From assembly GCF_904846185.1 (NCBI RefSeq), contig NZ_CAJGZQ010000008.1, forward strand, positions 1 to 64,000: DNA of 64,000 nucleotides, given 5' to 3'. Below are positions 1 through 9,340 of the stretch, piece by piece. Both the position numbers and the translations under genes were made by a program. The notes under the pieces are model-generated. The model was not told the DNA's origin and made no database searches. It saw nothing but the letters and a program-made list of their open reading frames with translations. The stretch's first letter is position 1. Every line of letters begins with the position of its first letter. This DNA is from Psychrobacter immobilis (GTDB taxonomy: Bacteria; Pseudomonadota; Gammaproteobacteria; Pseudomonadales; Moraxellaceae).

Positions 1-183
1 ACCTACAAACTGTACAGAAACACCCAGTCTAAGCAGAGCCCCCCCATCTGGATAATATATGTATATTAAAATAAAAGGTATTGTAAATCCTATCAAGCTC
101 AACCAAAAAAAATTTAAGTCGAAAAATAACCATTTTATATATTTTTTAATATAATATTTTGATTTAAATATTTTTTTATTCAT
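1..183 (-). CDS. Partial small membrane protein, cut by window edge
   Basis: An open frame of 61 codons starts with ATG at 181-183 and runs off the left edge without a stop. The start (MNKKIFKSKYYIKKY) is very Lys/Tyr rich. A hydrophobic segment follows at about residues 18-42, then a turn with PDGG and the motif RLGVSVQFVG. A GGA lies 5 bases upstream of the ATG and could serve as a weak ribosome binding site. The codons are far more A/T-rich than valS next door, which suggests accessory DNA. I do not recognise the family; the visible part is a basic N-terminus with one membrane span. Confidence 0.5.
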   Translation of the reverse strand, partial: MNKKIFKSKYYIKKYIKWLFFDLNFFWLSLIGFTIPFILIYIYYPDGGALLRLGVSVQFVG

Positions 184-640
184 ATATTTCCAAAAATTAA
201 ACAACCTTTAAAATCAGTCTAATTAAAGTAAATTGAAATGTTAATCTAACTTTACTCCAAATCAATTATCTAGCAAAACTAATAAATAATAATACGATTT
301 CAAAATTTACATTAGATTGCTTGCATAAAATATTACTAGTCATCGCACCTCAGCTAGCAGAAGTCAATGAACTGGTAGTTTTGCAAGAGTTAAATTCTTT
401 ATTACCAAAAAGATAAATTTTAAGATAGTATTTCTAAGCCTTTTATTTTCTTATATATAAACACGACTAATATACATACTATATCCTAAATAAAAAACAT
501 TACTTATCACACTCTTAATTCTTATCCCGACTACAAATATCAGTGCAGCTTACCCAAAATTAAAACGGATATATTTGATATACACAGAACTTAGCAAATC
601 GCCTTATGCACATCAAGATATTATTAGAGTCGAGGAAGTA
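184..640. other. A/T-rich gene-free stretch
   Basis: No frame of useful length and no recognisable RNA is visible on either strand. The base composition is strongly A/T, unlike the coding DNA from position 931 onward. It separates the partial gene at the left edge from the decayed valS end. Confidence 0.5.
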
Positions 641-751
641 CTACAATGCTTTCAACTGCTACATCTGCGCTGTCATGGTGGTTTACTAAACTTCTAGCTC
701 AGTCAATTTCGTCTTCTCTGCCTCGACTACTTCCGTAGGTACTTTATTAGC
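641..751 (-). pseudogene. Decayed duplicate of the valS 3' end
   Basis: This stretch aligns without gaps to 931-1041, the last codons of the intact valS, at a constant offset of 290 bases. I counted 24 differences in 110 positions (about 78% identity), many of them transitions. Read on the minus strand it gives fragments such as TEVVEAEKTKLTELE, matching [15 protein letters not shown] of ValS. It has three in-frame stops before a final TAG at the position of the real stop codon. Similarity ends abruptly at both ends, with unrelated DNA on either side. It is a dead fragment of a second valS-like end, in the same orientation as the intact gene. Confidence 0.85.
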
Positions 752-844
752 GATAATTTTTGCAGCTTATATATATTCGAGTTCATACTAAATAGACTGT
801 AAATAATAGCACACGAATATTGAGTTTTTTTCAAGCTTAAGAAT

Positions 845-862
845 TAATTAGTTGACTAATTA
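845..862. repeat. Short A/T palindrome
   Basis: Two 8-base arms (TAATTAGT and ACTAATTA) are separated by TG. It lies between the valS remnant and the valS terminator. It could be a small operator or chance in A/T-rich DNA. Confidence 0.3.
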
Positions 863-871
863 GTAGGCAAT

Positions 872-898
872 AAAAAACGCCATCACAATTGTGACAGC
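872..898 (-). terminator. Terminator of valS
   Basis: On the minus strand a stem pairs GCTGTCACAA with TTGTGATGGC, with the central bases forming the loop, followed by GTTTTTTA. It begins about 32 bases after the valS stop codon. Confidence 0.75.
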
Positions 899-930
899 AT
901 TCTTTACTACTATAGATATTTATGCTTTAG

Positions 931-3864
931 TTACAACGCTTTCAACTGCTCCATCTGCGCCGTCATTGCGGTCAACTGCCCTTCTAGCTCAGCCAGTTTT
1001 GCTTTCTCTGCTTCTACCACTTCCGCAGGTGCTTTACTGACAAAGCCTTCATTGCCTAGCTTGCGGGCGATACCTTCAGATTGACCTTTCAACTTATCAT
1101 ATGACTTACCCAAACGTGCCAGCTCAGCCGTTGGATCGATCAGACCTTTCATCGGTACGAGTACGCGTAACTGACCGACCATGCTTGATGATGATAATGG
1201 TACTTCATCGCCTTCTTTTAGAATGGTTAAGCTATCGACTTTGGCAAGCGCTTTAAACTGATTGGCGATACGTGATAGACGCTCGTCTTCTGCTAGCGAG
1301 ATATTTTGTAGCAGCACTGGCAAACGTACGGCGTTGCCCAACTTCATCTCACCACGGATATTACGGACGCTAGCGATTAGCTCCTGTAGCCACGCCATAT
1401 CCGCCTCAACTTGCTCACTGATTTGTGCCTCATCCGTTTTTGGATAGTCAGCGACGACGATGCTGTCCGTGTTTTTGCGACCTAGCAGTGGCGCAACCGT
1501 CTGCCAGATTTGCTCGGTCAGATATGGCATGATTGGATGGCTAAAGCGTAGCGCCGTCTCTAGCACGTGCAGCAGTACATAGCGGATTTGCGCTTTGCGT
1601 TCATCCGATACCGAGTCATCATTTAGACTGGCTTTGGCAAGCTCAACATACCAATCACAGTACTCATTCCAGATAAACTCATAGATATCTTGGCTGACCA
1701 TATCGAGACGATACTGAGCGAAATGCTGATGAATATGGGCAACGGTAGAGTTCAGACGACTCATGATCCATTTTTCTGGCAATTCCCATACCTCAGGGTT
1801 TGCCGCTTGGTCGATAGGCTTTGCATTGCCCTCGCTATCGACACAGTTCATGAGTACAAAACGGCTGGCGTTCCAGATTTTATTACAGAAGTTACGATAG
1901 CCCTCTACACGCTTGAGATCAAAGTTGATATCGCGACCCGTACTGGCAAGGGATGTAAAAGTAAAGCGCAGTGCATCTGTACCAAAGGCTGGGATACCTT
2001 CTGGGAACTCTTTACGCGTTTGCTTTTCGATTTTAGCCGCGTCTTTTGGATTCATCATATTGCTGGTGCGTTTTTCTACCAGCGCTTCTAGATCAATACC
2101 GTCGATTAAGTCAATCGGATCTAAGACGTTACCTTTCGATTTTGACATTTTTTGACCATTGCCATCACGCACCAGACCATGCACATAGACGGTCTTAAAT
2201 GGTACTTGCGGCGTGCCATCTTCGTTTTTCACGAAGTGCATGGTCATCATGATCATGCGAGCAACCCAAAAGAAGATAATGTCAAAACCTGTCACCAACA
2301 CGCTGGTTGGGTGGAAGGTGTCCATCACGCGTGGATCGGCGTTGACGTCTGCCCAGTCAAGCGTACTAAACGTCCACAGACCTGAGCTGAACCACGTATC
2401 GAGTACGTCATCATCTTGGCGCAAGATCACGTCATCGCTGAGACTGTATTTAGTACGGACTTCGGCTTCGTCACGGGCGACATAGATTTCACCCGTCGCA
2501 TCGTCATACCATGCAGGGATACGATGTCCCCACCACAGCTGACGACTGATACACCAGTCTTGCAGATCCGTCATCCACGACATATACATGTTTTTGTACT
2601 GTGCAGGGACGAACTCGATGCTGCCGTCTTCTACCGCGTCAATCGCAGGCTTGGCAAGCTCTTTAACTGCGACATACCACTGATCGGTCAACCACGGCTC
2701 AACGATCGTACCGCCACGCTCAGCACGCGGGGCTTTGAGTGCGTAGTCTTCGATATCTTCTAGCCAGCCTTGCTCGCCTGCTTGCGCTACAAGGAACTTA
2801 CGAGCGGCAAAACGCTCAAGTCCTGCATACTCGCTAGGTGTGGTTTCTAATTCTGGCTCACGCGTTTGCAAGTCAGGATAAACTTCCATCGCTGGCAAAA
2901 TATTGGCGCGCTCATCGAGGATATTAATCAATGGCAAGCTATGACGACGACCCAACTCATAATCGTTGAAATCGTGCGCTGGGGTGATTTTTACGCAGCC
3001 CGTACCGAAGTCTTTTTCGACATAATCATCAGCGACGATAGGCACGACGCGACCAGTGATTGGCAAGGTAATGGTTTTGCCGACTAAATGTGCATAACGC
3101 TCATCGCTAGGATTGACCGCGACAGCCGTATCACCAAGCAATGTCTCAGGACGCGTGGTGGCTACGACCAGATAGTTTTTACCATCTTGGGTCAGCAGCT
3201 CTGTGTCCGTGAAATGATAGCGGAAATGCCACAAGCTGCCTTTTTCGTCGTGGTTTTCTACTTCTAGGTCAGACAATGCTGTTTGGAATTTAGGATCCCA
3301 ATTGACTAAACGCTTACCACGATAGATAAGGCCATCATCGAACAGGCGAACGAACACTTCTTTTACCGCATTGGACAGACCATCATCCATGGTAAAGCGC
3401 TCACGCGACCAATCAACCGAGCTGCCCAAACGGCGAATTTGGCTGGTGATATTGCCGCCCGACTCTTCCTTCCACTCCCACACTTTATCGACGAAGTCTT
3501 CACGCGTCATATCACGGCGCTTAATACCTTGCGCCTCCAAACGACGCTCAACGACCATTTGGGTCGCGATACCGGCATGATCCGTACCCGGTTGCCACAG
3601 CGTATTGTCACCATCCATGCGGTGATAACGCGTGAGCGCATCCATAATCGCATTGTTAAAGCCATGACCCATGTGCAGCGAGCCTGTGACGTTCGGCGGT
3701 GGTAGTGCGATAGAAAATGACTTTTCTTTGTCAAACGTCGGCTTAAAATAGCCGCTTTCTTCCCAGCCTTGATACATGCCTGCTTCGACTTCCGCAGGAT
3801 TGTACGCATTCTCTAACTGGCTTAAGGCCGCTTGAATAGATGTAGTGAGGTTGTGGTTACTCAT
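931..3864 (-). CDS. valS: Valine--tRNA ligase
   Basis: Cytoplasmic class I aminoacyl-tRNA synthetase that charges tRNA-Val with valine and edits mischarged threonine. The 977-residue product is close to the usual bacterial length (about 950). The ATP-binding HIGH motif is HMGH at residues 64-67 and the KMSKS loop is at 572-576. The editing domain lies between them, then the anticodon-binding domain, and the last ~65 residues form the typical C-terminal coiled coil (Ala/Glu/Lys/Leu rich). The ATG start gives the expected N-terminus. It is transcribed alone, with a terminator just past the stop. A decayed copy of its last ~36 codons sits 290 bases further downstream. Confidence 0.98.
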   Translation of the reverse strand: MSNHNLTTSIQAALSQLENAYNPAEVEAGMYQGWEESGYFKPTFDKEKSFSIALPPPNVTGSLHMGHGFNNAIMDALTRYHRMDGDNTLWQPGTDHAGIATQMVVERRLEAQGIKRRDMTREDFVDKVWEWKEESGGNITSQIRRLGSSVDWSRERFTMDDGLSNAVKEVFVRLFDDGLIYRGKRLVNWDPKFQTALSDLEVENHDEKGSLWHFRYHFTDTELLTQDGKNYLVVATTRPETLLGDTAVAVNPSDERYAHLVGKTITLPITGRVVPIVADDYVEKDFGTGCVKITPAHDFNDYELGRRHSLPLINILDERANILPAMEVYPDLQTREPELETTPSEYAGLERFAARKFLVAQAGEQGWLEDIEDYALKAPRAERGGTIVEPWLTDQWYVAVKELAKPAIDAVEDGSIEFVPAQYKNMYMSWMTDLQDWCISRQLWWGHRIPAWYDDATGEIYVARDEAEVRTKYSLSDDVILRQDDDVLDTWFSSGLWTFSTLDWADVNADPRVMDTFHPTSVLVTGFDIIFFWVARMIMMTMHFVKNEDGTPQVPFKTVYVHGLVRDGNGQKMSKSKGNVLDPIDLIDGIDLEALVEKRTSNMMNPKDAAKIEKQTRKEFPEGIPAFGTDALRFTFTSLASTGRDINFDLKRVEGYRNFCNKIWNASRFVLMNCVDSEGNAKPIDQAANPEVWELPEKWIMSRLNSTVAHIHQHFAQYRLDMVSQDIYEFIWNEYCDWYVELAKASLNDDSVSDERKAQIRYVLLHVLETALRFSHPIMPYLTEQIWQTVAPLLGRKNTDSIVVADYPKTDEAQISEQVEADMAWLQELIASVRNIRGEMKLGNAVRLPVLLQNISLAEDERLSRIANQFKALAKVDSLTILKEGDEVPLSSSSMVGQLRVLVPMKGLIDPTAELARLGKSYDKLKGQSEGIARKLGNEGFVSKAPAEVVEAEKAKLAELEGQLTAMTAQMEQLKAL

Positions 3865-4181
3865 AATGGCATTATCTTTTATTGATTGAATGTGATTAAA
3901 GCGAATATAAAAATTAGGAAAATCATGAATAGAGTGATTTTAACGCAGATGACCAGATTTTGTTAGATGCTAAGGCAATTTATCAGACTTGCAGAGTGGC
4001 ATTGCCCCATTAATAAGCGCAAAAGCCCATAAAGACCCTCAATCGAATGAGATTCCAACAAAATAAGTGCTAGTGATGTTATAAAATATGGGTCATGCTA
4101 TGAGGTATATTCTATAACATCACTAGCATATAAATGGCGTCTTTATCCTAAAATCATGATCTTATAAACAGCGAGCCGACC
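3865..4181. other. Divergent promoter region between valS and FNT-family gene
   Basis: This 317-base gap separates two divergently transcribed genes, so it must hold both promoters. The only striking structure is a long inverted repeat (4068-4128), listed separately. Confidence 0.5.
4068..4128. repeat. 16-bp perfect inverted repeat upstream of FNT-family gene
   Basis: The left arm TGCTAGTGATGTTATA (4068-4083) is exactly complementary to the right arm 4113-4128. The pairing extends to 20 bases with one mismatch. The 29-base loop contains ATGGGTCATGCTATGAGG. There is no T-run, so it is not a standard terminator. It lies 53 bases before the GTG start of the channel gene. Confidence 0.6.
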
Positions 4182-5285
4182 GTGTCCAAAGATACCGAGC
4201 ACACCTATAACAATAGCAGCCACTCTCAAGCTGATGAATCTGACGCTAATGAAATAGACGATAAGCGCTTGATTGATGATAGCGCTTACCAACCATCTGT
4301 TACTGAAGATAAAGACGTTAGCAAAACTGAGATGCCAGATGATACCGAGGCGACAGAAAGTTTAGAAGACGAAGATTTCTCTGAAGATATGAGCGAAGCA
4401 GATAAAGAAACCATCAAAAAAGTCGCCAATGATGACAACTTGAGTCAAGCAAAGAGCTATGCCAGTATCTTGGTTGAGCAAGTGATGGATGCCAAAGAAA
4501 CCTTTGAGCGTTCGCTTGGCTCGCTGTTTACCAGTGCCTTTACCGCTGGGCTTGAGATTGGCATTAGCTTCTTTATGATTTTATCGGCTTTTGCGCTGTT
4601 GAGTGGCGTACTGCCAAGCCAATACGCAATCGTGCTCGCCTCCCTACTTTACCCAATTGGCTTTATCATCGTCGTCATTGGTCAGTCGCTATTATTCACC
4701 GAACAGACATCGCTGTTAAGCCTACCTGTGCTTAACAAGATTGAACCGCTGCATAAACTGCTACGCCTTTGGGGCATTGTCATTGCTGGCAACATCGTTG
4801 GCGGTTGTTTGTTTGCCGCATTGATGATAGGTTTGGGTTTAAATATGCAGCTGTTTAGCGTGAGCGACATCGACACTTATGCCGAACACATTTTAGGATT
4901 TAGGTGGTGGGTCATATTTGGTAGCGCCATCTTAGCAGGTTGGATGATGGGCGTCACTGCGTGGCTTGTGACCTCAGCACGCGACACCCTTAGCCGCATC
5001 GTTTTGGTGACGCTTATTACTGGCAGTATTGGTTTTTTAGGATTGCACCACAGTATCGTGGGCAACATTGAGATTTTTTCTGCCTTGCTATACGGCAATA
5101 CCGTCAGCTTGGGGCGTTATTTACTGTTTTTAGTAGTGATATTGCTGGGCAATACCGTCGGCGGCGTGGTGTTTGTGGCGGTACTCAAAAACCGTACCTT
5201 CTTATTTCAAATCGAAAAAGTGAAAGAACAAACGGCTAGTGAACAAGCGGAATCTAAAACCAGTATAAATACCCGCCGACCTTGA
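4182..5285 (+). CDS. Formate/nitrite transporter (FNT) family channel, YfdC-like
   Basis: Integral membrane protein of the formate/nitrite transporter family, resembling E. coli YfdC. Residues 1-95 are strongly acidic and probably disordered in the cytoplasm. From about 105 to 350 there are six hydrophobic segments, beginning with the amphipathic stretch SILVEQVMDAKETFERS and the Gly/Ser-rich helix pairs of the FNT fold. The substrate cannot be told from sequence; FNT members move formate, nitrite, hydrosulfide or lactate. The chosen start is GTG with only a weak upstream GCGAG, so the true start could lie later within the acidic tail. It stands alone and ends at a strong hairpin. Confidence 0.75.
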   Translation: MSKDTEHTYNNSSHSQADESDANEIDDKRLIDDSAYQPSVTEDKDVSKTEMPDDTEATESLEDEDFSEDMSEADKETIKKVANDDNLSQAKSYASILVEQVMDAKETFERSLGSLFTSAFTAGLEIGISFFMILSAFALLSGVLPSQYAIVLASLLYPIGFIIVVIGQSLLFTEQTSLLSLPVLNKIEPLHKLLRLWGIVIAGNIVGGCLFAALMIGLGLNMQLFSVSDIDTYAEHILGFRWWVIFGSAILAGWMMGVTAWLVTSARDTLSRIVLVTLITGSIGFLGLHHSIVGNIEIFSALLYGNTVSLGRYLLFLVVILLGNTVGGVVFVAVLKNRTFLFQIEKVKEQTASEQAESKTSINTRRP

Positions 5286-5340
5286 TTGGTATTGGTTAAT
5301 GCTAAATGCTAAATGCTATAAATAGATAACTCACCTATTA

Positions 5341-5380
5341 CCCATAACAAGGTTCAATATTTAAACCTGTTATGGGTTTT
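5341..5380 (+). terminator. Terminator after FNT-family gene
   Basis: The stem CCCATAACA pairs with TGTTATGGG, continuing through GGTT/AACC with one bulge, and is followed by TTTT. It lies between convergent genes and may also slow transcription from the minus-strand neighbour. Confidence 0.75.
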
Positions 5381-5386
5381 CAGCAT

Positions 5387-6310
5387 CTACAGCATACGCG
5401 CTGCCAACACGCTATCTTCTATTTCAGATTTTCTCAGCTTATCGTGTTGAGCGCTAAATATACGCACCAAAATCCCCGCGCTTAAGAACATCACCAAGGT
5501 ATAAATGGCTGGCATCATTGACATATCGTAGTTAGATAATAACGTCAATGCCATAAATATCGACAAGGTACTGTTTTGTAGACCGACTTCTAGCGTCACC
5601 GAGGTTCTTTGCGCCCAGTTGAGACCGACCCATTTACTACTATAATAACCGAGCGCCATGGTTGAGAGATTTAATAATACCGATACGGGACCAGTAGCGA
5701 TAAAGGCGTCGACAATGATATCGCGTTGGACATAGCCCAAAAACAGCACTAAAAACGTTAAAAATATCACCCCAAATCGAGACACATAAACTTGTGAGCG
5801 ATCGGCAACGGTTGGTGCATAGCGTTTAATCAGCATACCGACACTAATAGGCACTATCGTCAGCACCACCAAAGTCAGCATCGTTTTTACTACTGGTAAC
5901 TCAAACTCACTACCGCTGCCCATAAAATAAATCAATGAAAAGCTCAGCACAATGGGAATGGTAAAGACGGTAATCACGCTCGCAATCGCGGTCATCGTCA
6001 CCGACAGCGCCACATCGCCTTTGGCTAAATAGGTAAATAAGTTTGAGGTAGTGCCACCCGGACACAATACGAGGAGCATAACCCCGACGGCATACTCTGG
6101 GCGTAATGGCATGATATTGGCTAACGCAAAGCCAATGATAGGTAACAGTATCAACTGATTGGTCAAGCCAATGCCGACTGCCTTTGGATATTTTAAAACC
6201 CGTTTAAAATCGTTGGTGACGAGGGTCAGACCCATGCCCATCATGATTAAAAACAGACAAATAGGAATGATAACTGAATTGACTAACGTGACTATGGCAA
6301 GACCTTCCAT
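5387..6310 (-). CDS. Bile acid:sodium symporter family protein
   Basis: A 307-residue inner-membrane carrier of the bile acid:sodium symporter (BASS) superfamily, with about nine or ten hydrophobic segments covering nearly the whole length. The signature VLCPGGTTSNLFTYLAKGD (about residues 82-100) is the conserved core in which Gly and Asn residues of the family contribute to Na+ binding. Bacterial members carry organic anions; the substrate here is unknown. The ATG start has AAGGAT seven bases upstream. It appears monocistronic and convergent with the FNT-family gene. Confidence 0.85.
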   Translation of the reverse strand: MEGLAIVTLVNSVIIPICLFLIMMGMGLTLVTNDFKRVLKYPKAVGIGLTNQLILLPIIGFALANIMPLRPEYAVGVMLLVLCPGGTTSNLFTYLAKGDVALSVTMTAIASVITVFTIPIVLSFSLIYFMGSGSEFELPVVKTMLTLVVLTIVPISVGMLIKRYAPTVADRSQVYVSRFGVIFLTFLVLFLGYVQRDIIVDAFIATGPVSVLLNLSTMALGYYSSKWVGLNWAQRTSVTLEVGLQNSTLSIFMALTLLSNYDMSMMPAIYTLVMFLSAGILVRIFSAQHDKLRKSEIEDSVLAARML

Positions 6311-6657
6311 AACTACATCCTTGTAGATAAGAGCTGTTTATAGGTTCATTTTATAGATGAATTTTATAGACCGAGTATGCTGATTAAATGACGCCTGATT
6401 AGCAATCCTTGCTGAGGCGTGTCCTCATAATCAATAGCCGTTAAACACCGATAATCAATTAAAAAACAGCAAAAAATAAGACATGGTAAAAGCAAGTATA
6501 TAGGGGTAAAGTCTGCCTTATCTATTTTATTCAACTACTCACCAGTCAGTATCCAAACGTAGGATATCCGCCATATAAAAGTATAGAAAAACTTTAAGGT
6601 ATACCGTTATTTATATTTTTAGGCTGAGAACGAGCAGATTTGTCGCTAAGAAAGGAA
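6311..6657. other. Gene-free gap
   Basis: These 347 bases hold no convincing frame. The only structure seen is an imperfect hairpin at 6391-6420 (ACGCCT...AGCAA / TTGCT...AGGCGT). Its right end reads into a 14-base match to the palindromic repeat family described at 44845. Confidence 0.4.
6391..6428. repeat. Hairpin with possible truncated copy of palindromic repeat
   Basis: AGGCGTGTCCTCAT at 6415-6428 is identical to the reverse complement of part of the repeat at 44845-44894. The rest of the repeat is missing or too diverged to align. The same sequence pairs with ACGCCT at 6391. Confidence 0.35.
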
Positions 6658-6885
6658 TCAATCACACCCGCCACCATCACCACCACTGTCACCACAAGAG
6701 TCATTGCTGCTATATCCGCTATGATTACTGTTGTTGATGTCATCTCCAGAAGATGAGCTGGAAGTACGCTTTGAAAGCTTTGTACGACTAGACCAGAGCA
6801 TCACTTTAAACACACCATAAAACATCAGTAGCCCAAAAACAATCTGTAAAAGTAGCAGGAAGCCCCAGAAGAAAAGTTCAAGCAT
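6658..6885 (-). CDS. Small membrane protein with Gly/Cys tail
   Basis: A 75-residue protein with one hydrophobic segment (about residues 2-31), a short basic stretch, a run of serines, and the C-terminal tail CGDSGGDGGGCD. Such Gly/Cys-rich tails occur on various small bacterial membrane proteins; I cannot assign a function. The ribosome binding site is weak (AGAGAG). It lies about 130 bases downstream of two YbjQ-domain genes on the same strand and might be co-transcribed. The two cysteines could bind metal, but that is a guess. Confidence 0.6.
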   Translation of the reverse strand: MLELFFWGFLLLLQIVFGLLMFYGVFKVMLWSSRTKLSKRTSSSSSGDDINNSNHSGYSSNDSCGDSGGDGGGCD

Positions 6886-7012
6886 AATATAGTCGACTCT
6901 CTATAATTTCTTGTTAGACATTGATAGCAACGCAAGGATAACTAAGATAAGTGCTTATTTTGGGGATAAGAAAGAACATAAGATTAAGAATATATCTTAA
7001 ATTGGCAGGACT

Positions 7013-7483
7013 TTAGTGACGGTCAGTACTGATAACTGCCGTACCATAGGCAATAGCTTCGACCATGCTGCCCAATTGATTGATATTGCTAACTTCTAGA
7101 CGTAAGCCGTAGATATGGTTATAGCCTTTGGCTTGTGCTTCGGTACGCATACGTACAAGAGCCTCGCGGCGGGCACGGTCGAGTAAGGTCTCGTAAGTGG
7201 TCAAGTTTTTGCCAAAAATGCTCAACAGCCTAGCGATAATCATTTTGAAATAATCTTGGGCAATAACCACGCTACCAAGTACCAGCTCACCTTCAGTATT
7301 GGCAACAAGTTTCGGCACATAAAAGCGCTCACTTGAGACCATAATATGGCTTAATTCTTGCTCTGCAACGCTTAACTGCGCGAGATGTTGGCGCTCATGA
7401 CGCGACCCAAAAAACCAACCAGCAGCGAATAGTAAAATAAACGGTGCGTAATTGATAAGCATTTGGGTAAGGGAATTATTCAT
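7013..7483 (-). CDS. Membrane-anchored YbjQ-type (UPF0145) domain protein
   Basis: A 156-residue protein with an N-terminal membrane anchor (about residues 10-26) followed by a YbjQ/UPF0145 domain, sometimes labelled heavy-metal-binding. The domain is seen in LSSIFGKNLTTYETLLDRAR-type sequence at about 87-110, AKGYNHIYGLRLEVSN and the closing VEAIAYGTAV motif. It lies 60 bases downstream of a second, soluble YbjQ-domain gene on the same strand, so the two probably form an operon. YbjQ proteins assemble as pentamers; a mixed or membrane-tethered assembly is possible but inferred. Biochemical function is unknown. Confidence 0.75.
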   Translation of the reverse strand: MNNSLTQMLINYAPFILLFAAGWFFGSRHERQHLAQLSVAEQELSHIMVSSERFYVPKLVANTEGELVLGSVVIAQDYFKMIIARLLSIFGKNLTTYETLLDRARREALVRMRTEAQAKGYNHIYGLRLEVSNINQLGSMVEAIAYGTAVISTDRH

Positions 7484-7543
7484 GGCACGTCTCTTGTCAT
7501 AAACTTATCAGAAAAAAATATCGATGCTTTAAGATTTGGTTAG

Positions 7544-7993
7544 CTAACCAAAAGGGTTGAAACGTGGCAAGTCATCGGTCGCTGTCGGTGCAGAATTTTG
7601 TAGATTTGGCTGTTGACCAGACTGATGATGATGAGAGTCGCTTGGTGGGGTTTGATAGACTTGCTGCGGCATCGGTATGGCTTTGACAGCGGTGCCATAG
7701 ACAAACAATTCAGAAGCGCCTTGGGCAATGCTAGAGGTCGAAAACCGCAGACCTACCACGGCATCAGCACCCAAGGCTTCTGCCTTGATGACCATACGAT
7801 CGATCGCTTCTTGGCGTGACTCTTCTAACAGCTCGGTGTAGGCCGTCAGCTCACCACCAACGATATTTTTTAGCCCAGCAAACAAGTCTTTGCCGACGTG
7901 TTTTGAGCGTACTGTACTGCCGTACACCACATCTAAACGCTCGGTGATCTGATAGTTGGGCAAATGCTCAAGATTGGAGAGTTGCACAGTCAT
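7544..7993 (-). CDS. YbjQ-type (UPF0145) domain protein
   Basis: Soluble 149-residue protein. Residues 10-108 match the YbjQ/UPF0145 family: YGSTVRSKHVGKD, the GGELTAYTELL helix, RMVIKAEALGADAVVGLRF and the final ELFVYGTAV. The last 40 residues are an added Pro/Gln/His-rich tail (SHHHQSGQQ) that looks disordered. AAGG lies seven bases before the ATG. The neighbour downstream is a membrane-anchored relative. The role of the family is not established. Confidence 0.85.
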   Translation of the reverse strand: MTVQLSNLEHLPNYQITERLDVVYGSTVRSKHVGKDLFAGLKNIVGGELTAYTELLEESRQEAIDRMVIKAEALGADAVVGLRFSTSSIAQGASELFVYGTAVKAIPMPQQVYQTPPSDSHHHQSGQQPNLQNSAPTATDDLPRFNPFG

Positions 7994-8078
7994 AATACGA
8001 CCTTATCCGTGACGTTATATAGACAGCGTCAACTTGGATATAGACCAAACCACGCTGTCCGTATATTGATAAAAAAGG

Positions 8079-8636
8079 CTAATCGTTGGTATGGAACAAC
8101 AAAAATAACTCAGTCAAATTGCCTTCGATGCTATTGGCCATTTGTGCCAGCTTGTCTTCATCTTTACGCATCTCTGCAAGCTCTGGATCTTCATCATCGA
8201 TACCGCTTAGCAAAATCATTGGTAAGGTCAAGACAGCCACATCTTCAGCCGTTTCTTCATCTTCAAACCAATCGCTGGCTTCATCGCCATACATCGCATC
8301 GACAAAGCCAATTGACCAAGCAACGATATCTGATTCATCTGAAAAATCAACGGCCACTTCTTCATCACCCGCATCTTCACCAAACGGTAGCTCAATAGGT
8401 GTCTCGTTTTTTAGCTCAGCGATAATAGAATCGCGCCAGCGCTGGATACCGTCGATGACATTTTCTGGGATTTCGCTAACATGGCCTTCAAACAGTGCAT
8501 CCAGCCAATTCGGTAATGGACGCCCAATAACTGTCGCTGTCAAAAAACCATGCGCGGCGACACTATCAAGCACAAACGGGCTCTCTTGATTGTCCAAATA
8601 GTCTAATAATTCATCGAAGCTTAATTGGTTACTCAT
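8079..8636 (-). CDS. UPF0149 (YgfB/YecA) family protein
   Basis: A 185-residue acidic cytoplasmic protein of the YgfB/YecA family. The family pattern is visible: SFDELLDYLD near the start, HGFLTATVIG at about 29-38, the central WSIGFVDAMYGDE and the closing segment with NLTELFLLF. It lacks the C-terminal SEC-C zinc motif found in some YecA proteins. In Pseudomonas, YgfB homologues affect beta-lactam tolerance; whether this protein does is unknown. AAGGAC lies about ten bases before the ATG. It is 85 bases upstream of the YbjQ pair on the same strand. Confidence 0.85.
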   Translation of the reverse strand: MSNQLSFDELLDYLDNQESPFVLDSVAAHGFLTATVIGRPLPNWLDALFEGHVSEIPENVIDGIQRWRDSIIAELKNETPIELPFGEDAGDEEVAVDFSDESDIVAWSIGFVDAMYGDEASDWFEDEETAEDVAVLTLPMILLSGIDDEDPELAEMRKDEDKLAQMANSIEGNLTELFLLFHTND

Positions 8637-8919
8637 GATGTAATTGTCCTTGAAAGATAGAGTGCGGAAGTCGCCATAAACGATCGGTTAAGTGCAGAAT
8701 AGTGGATAATTTGAAGGTAAAAATGGTTTCGGCAAAGCACCCAAACCATCTTTATAAAATAAGAATAACTGCATAGAGCGGGTTGCGAGCAACCGTCAAA
8801 AAGTAACGATCGCGATATCATTAGCATTACACTGTCAGCTAATATGCCGTTATTAAAAGGCTTTAGTCGGCTTAAATGACTGAGCACTTTCACATTAGGC
8901 TATGACTTAAGTTTAAAAA

Positions 8920-9156
8920 CTAAAGATCGTCATCATCCCAATCATCGCCATCTTCATCGAAATTGTCTATATCGTCTAGATCATCCTTTAGCTCTTTGGC
9001 CAAACGCTTTTCTTCTAGCAAATTATCGATCAGTCGACGCTTCTCAAGACTACTTAAGCGCGTACGCACGCTCGTCTCGGCCTCTTCCACCATCTTTGCA
9101 TCATCATCGTCGACAAAATCATCATCAAAATCGTCGTCAATATCAGCGTCACTCAT
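8920..9156 (-). CDS. Small very acidic protein (PA3496-like)
   Basis: A 78-residue protein with Asp-rich ends and a basic helical centre (RLSSLEKRRLIDNLLEE). The layout resembles the small PA3496 family annotated as putative envelope-integrity proteins in pseudomonads. That match is from memory of its helical RR...I..L.E...L...L pattern and is not certain. A strong AGGAG lies seven bases before the ATG, which supports a real gene. It has no signal peptide or membrane span. Function unknown. Confidence 0.6.
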   Translation of the reverse strand: MSDADIDDDFDDDFVDDDDAKMVEEAETSVRTRLSSLEKRRLIDNLLEEKRLAKELKDDLDDIDNFDEDGDDWDDDDL

Positions 9157-9340
9157 GACAAACTCCTATCATTTTTAGCAAGGGTATTAAGAATACATTA
9201 ATATATATATGCCTTATAAAGTCTCTACTTCACGTTGTCAATGCTTTTTATTATTACCGCCCTATTTTTAGGCTATATAAAGATAACGACAGAGACAATA
9301 TCTCAGACAATTGTATAGTAATCAGCGAATATAAGTAGCA

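Noticed and set aside
2152..2763. Several plus-strand frames opposite valS (and similar frames opposite gltB, rpoB, rpoC and parC)
   Set aside because: Shadows of strongly supported genes on the other strand, without their own signals.
8633..8893. 86-codon minus-strand open frame upstream of the YgfB-family gene
   Set aside because: No ribosome binding site, residue content typical of non-coding DNA, and it touches the real gene's start.
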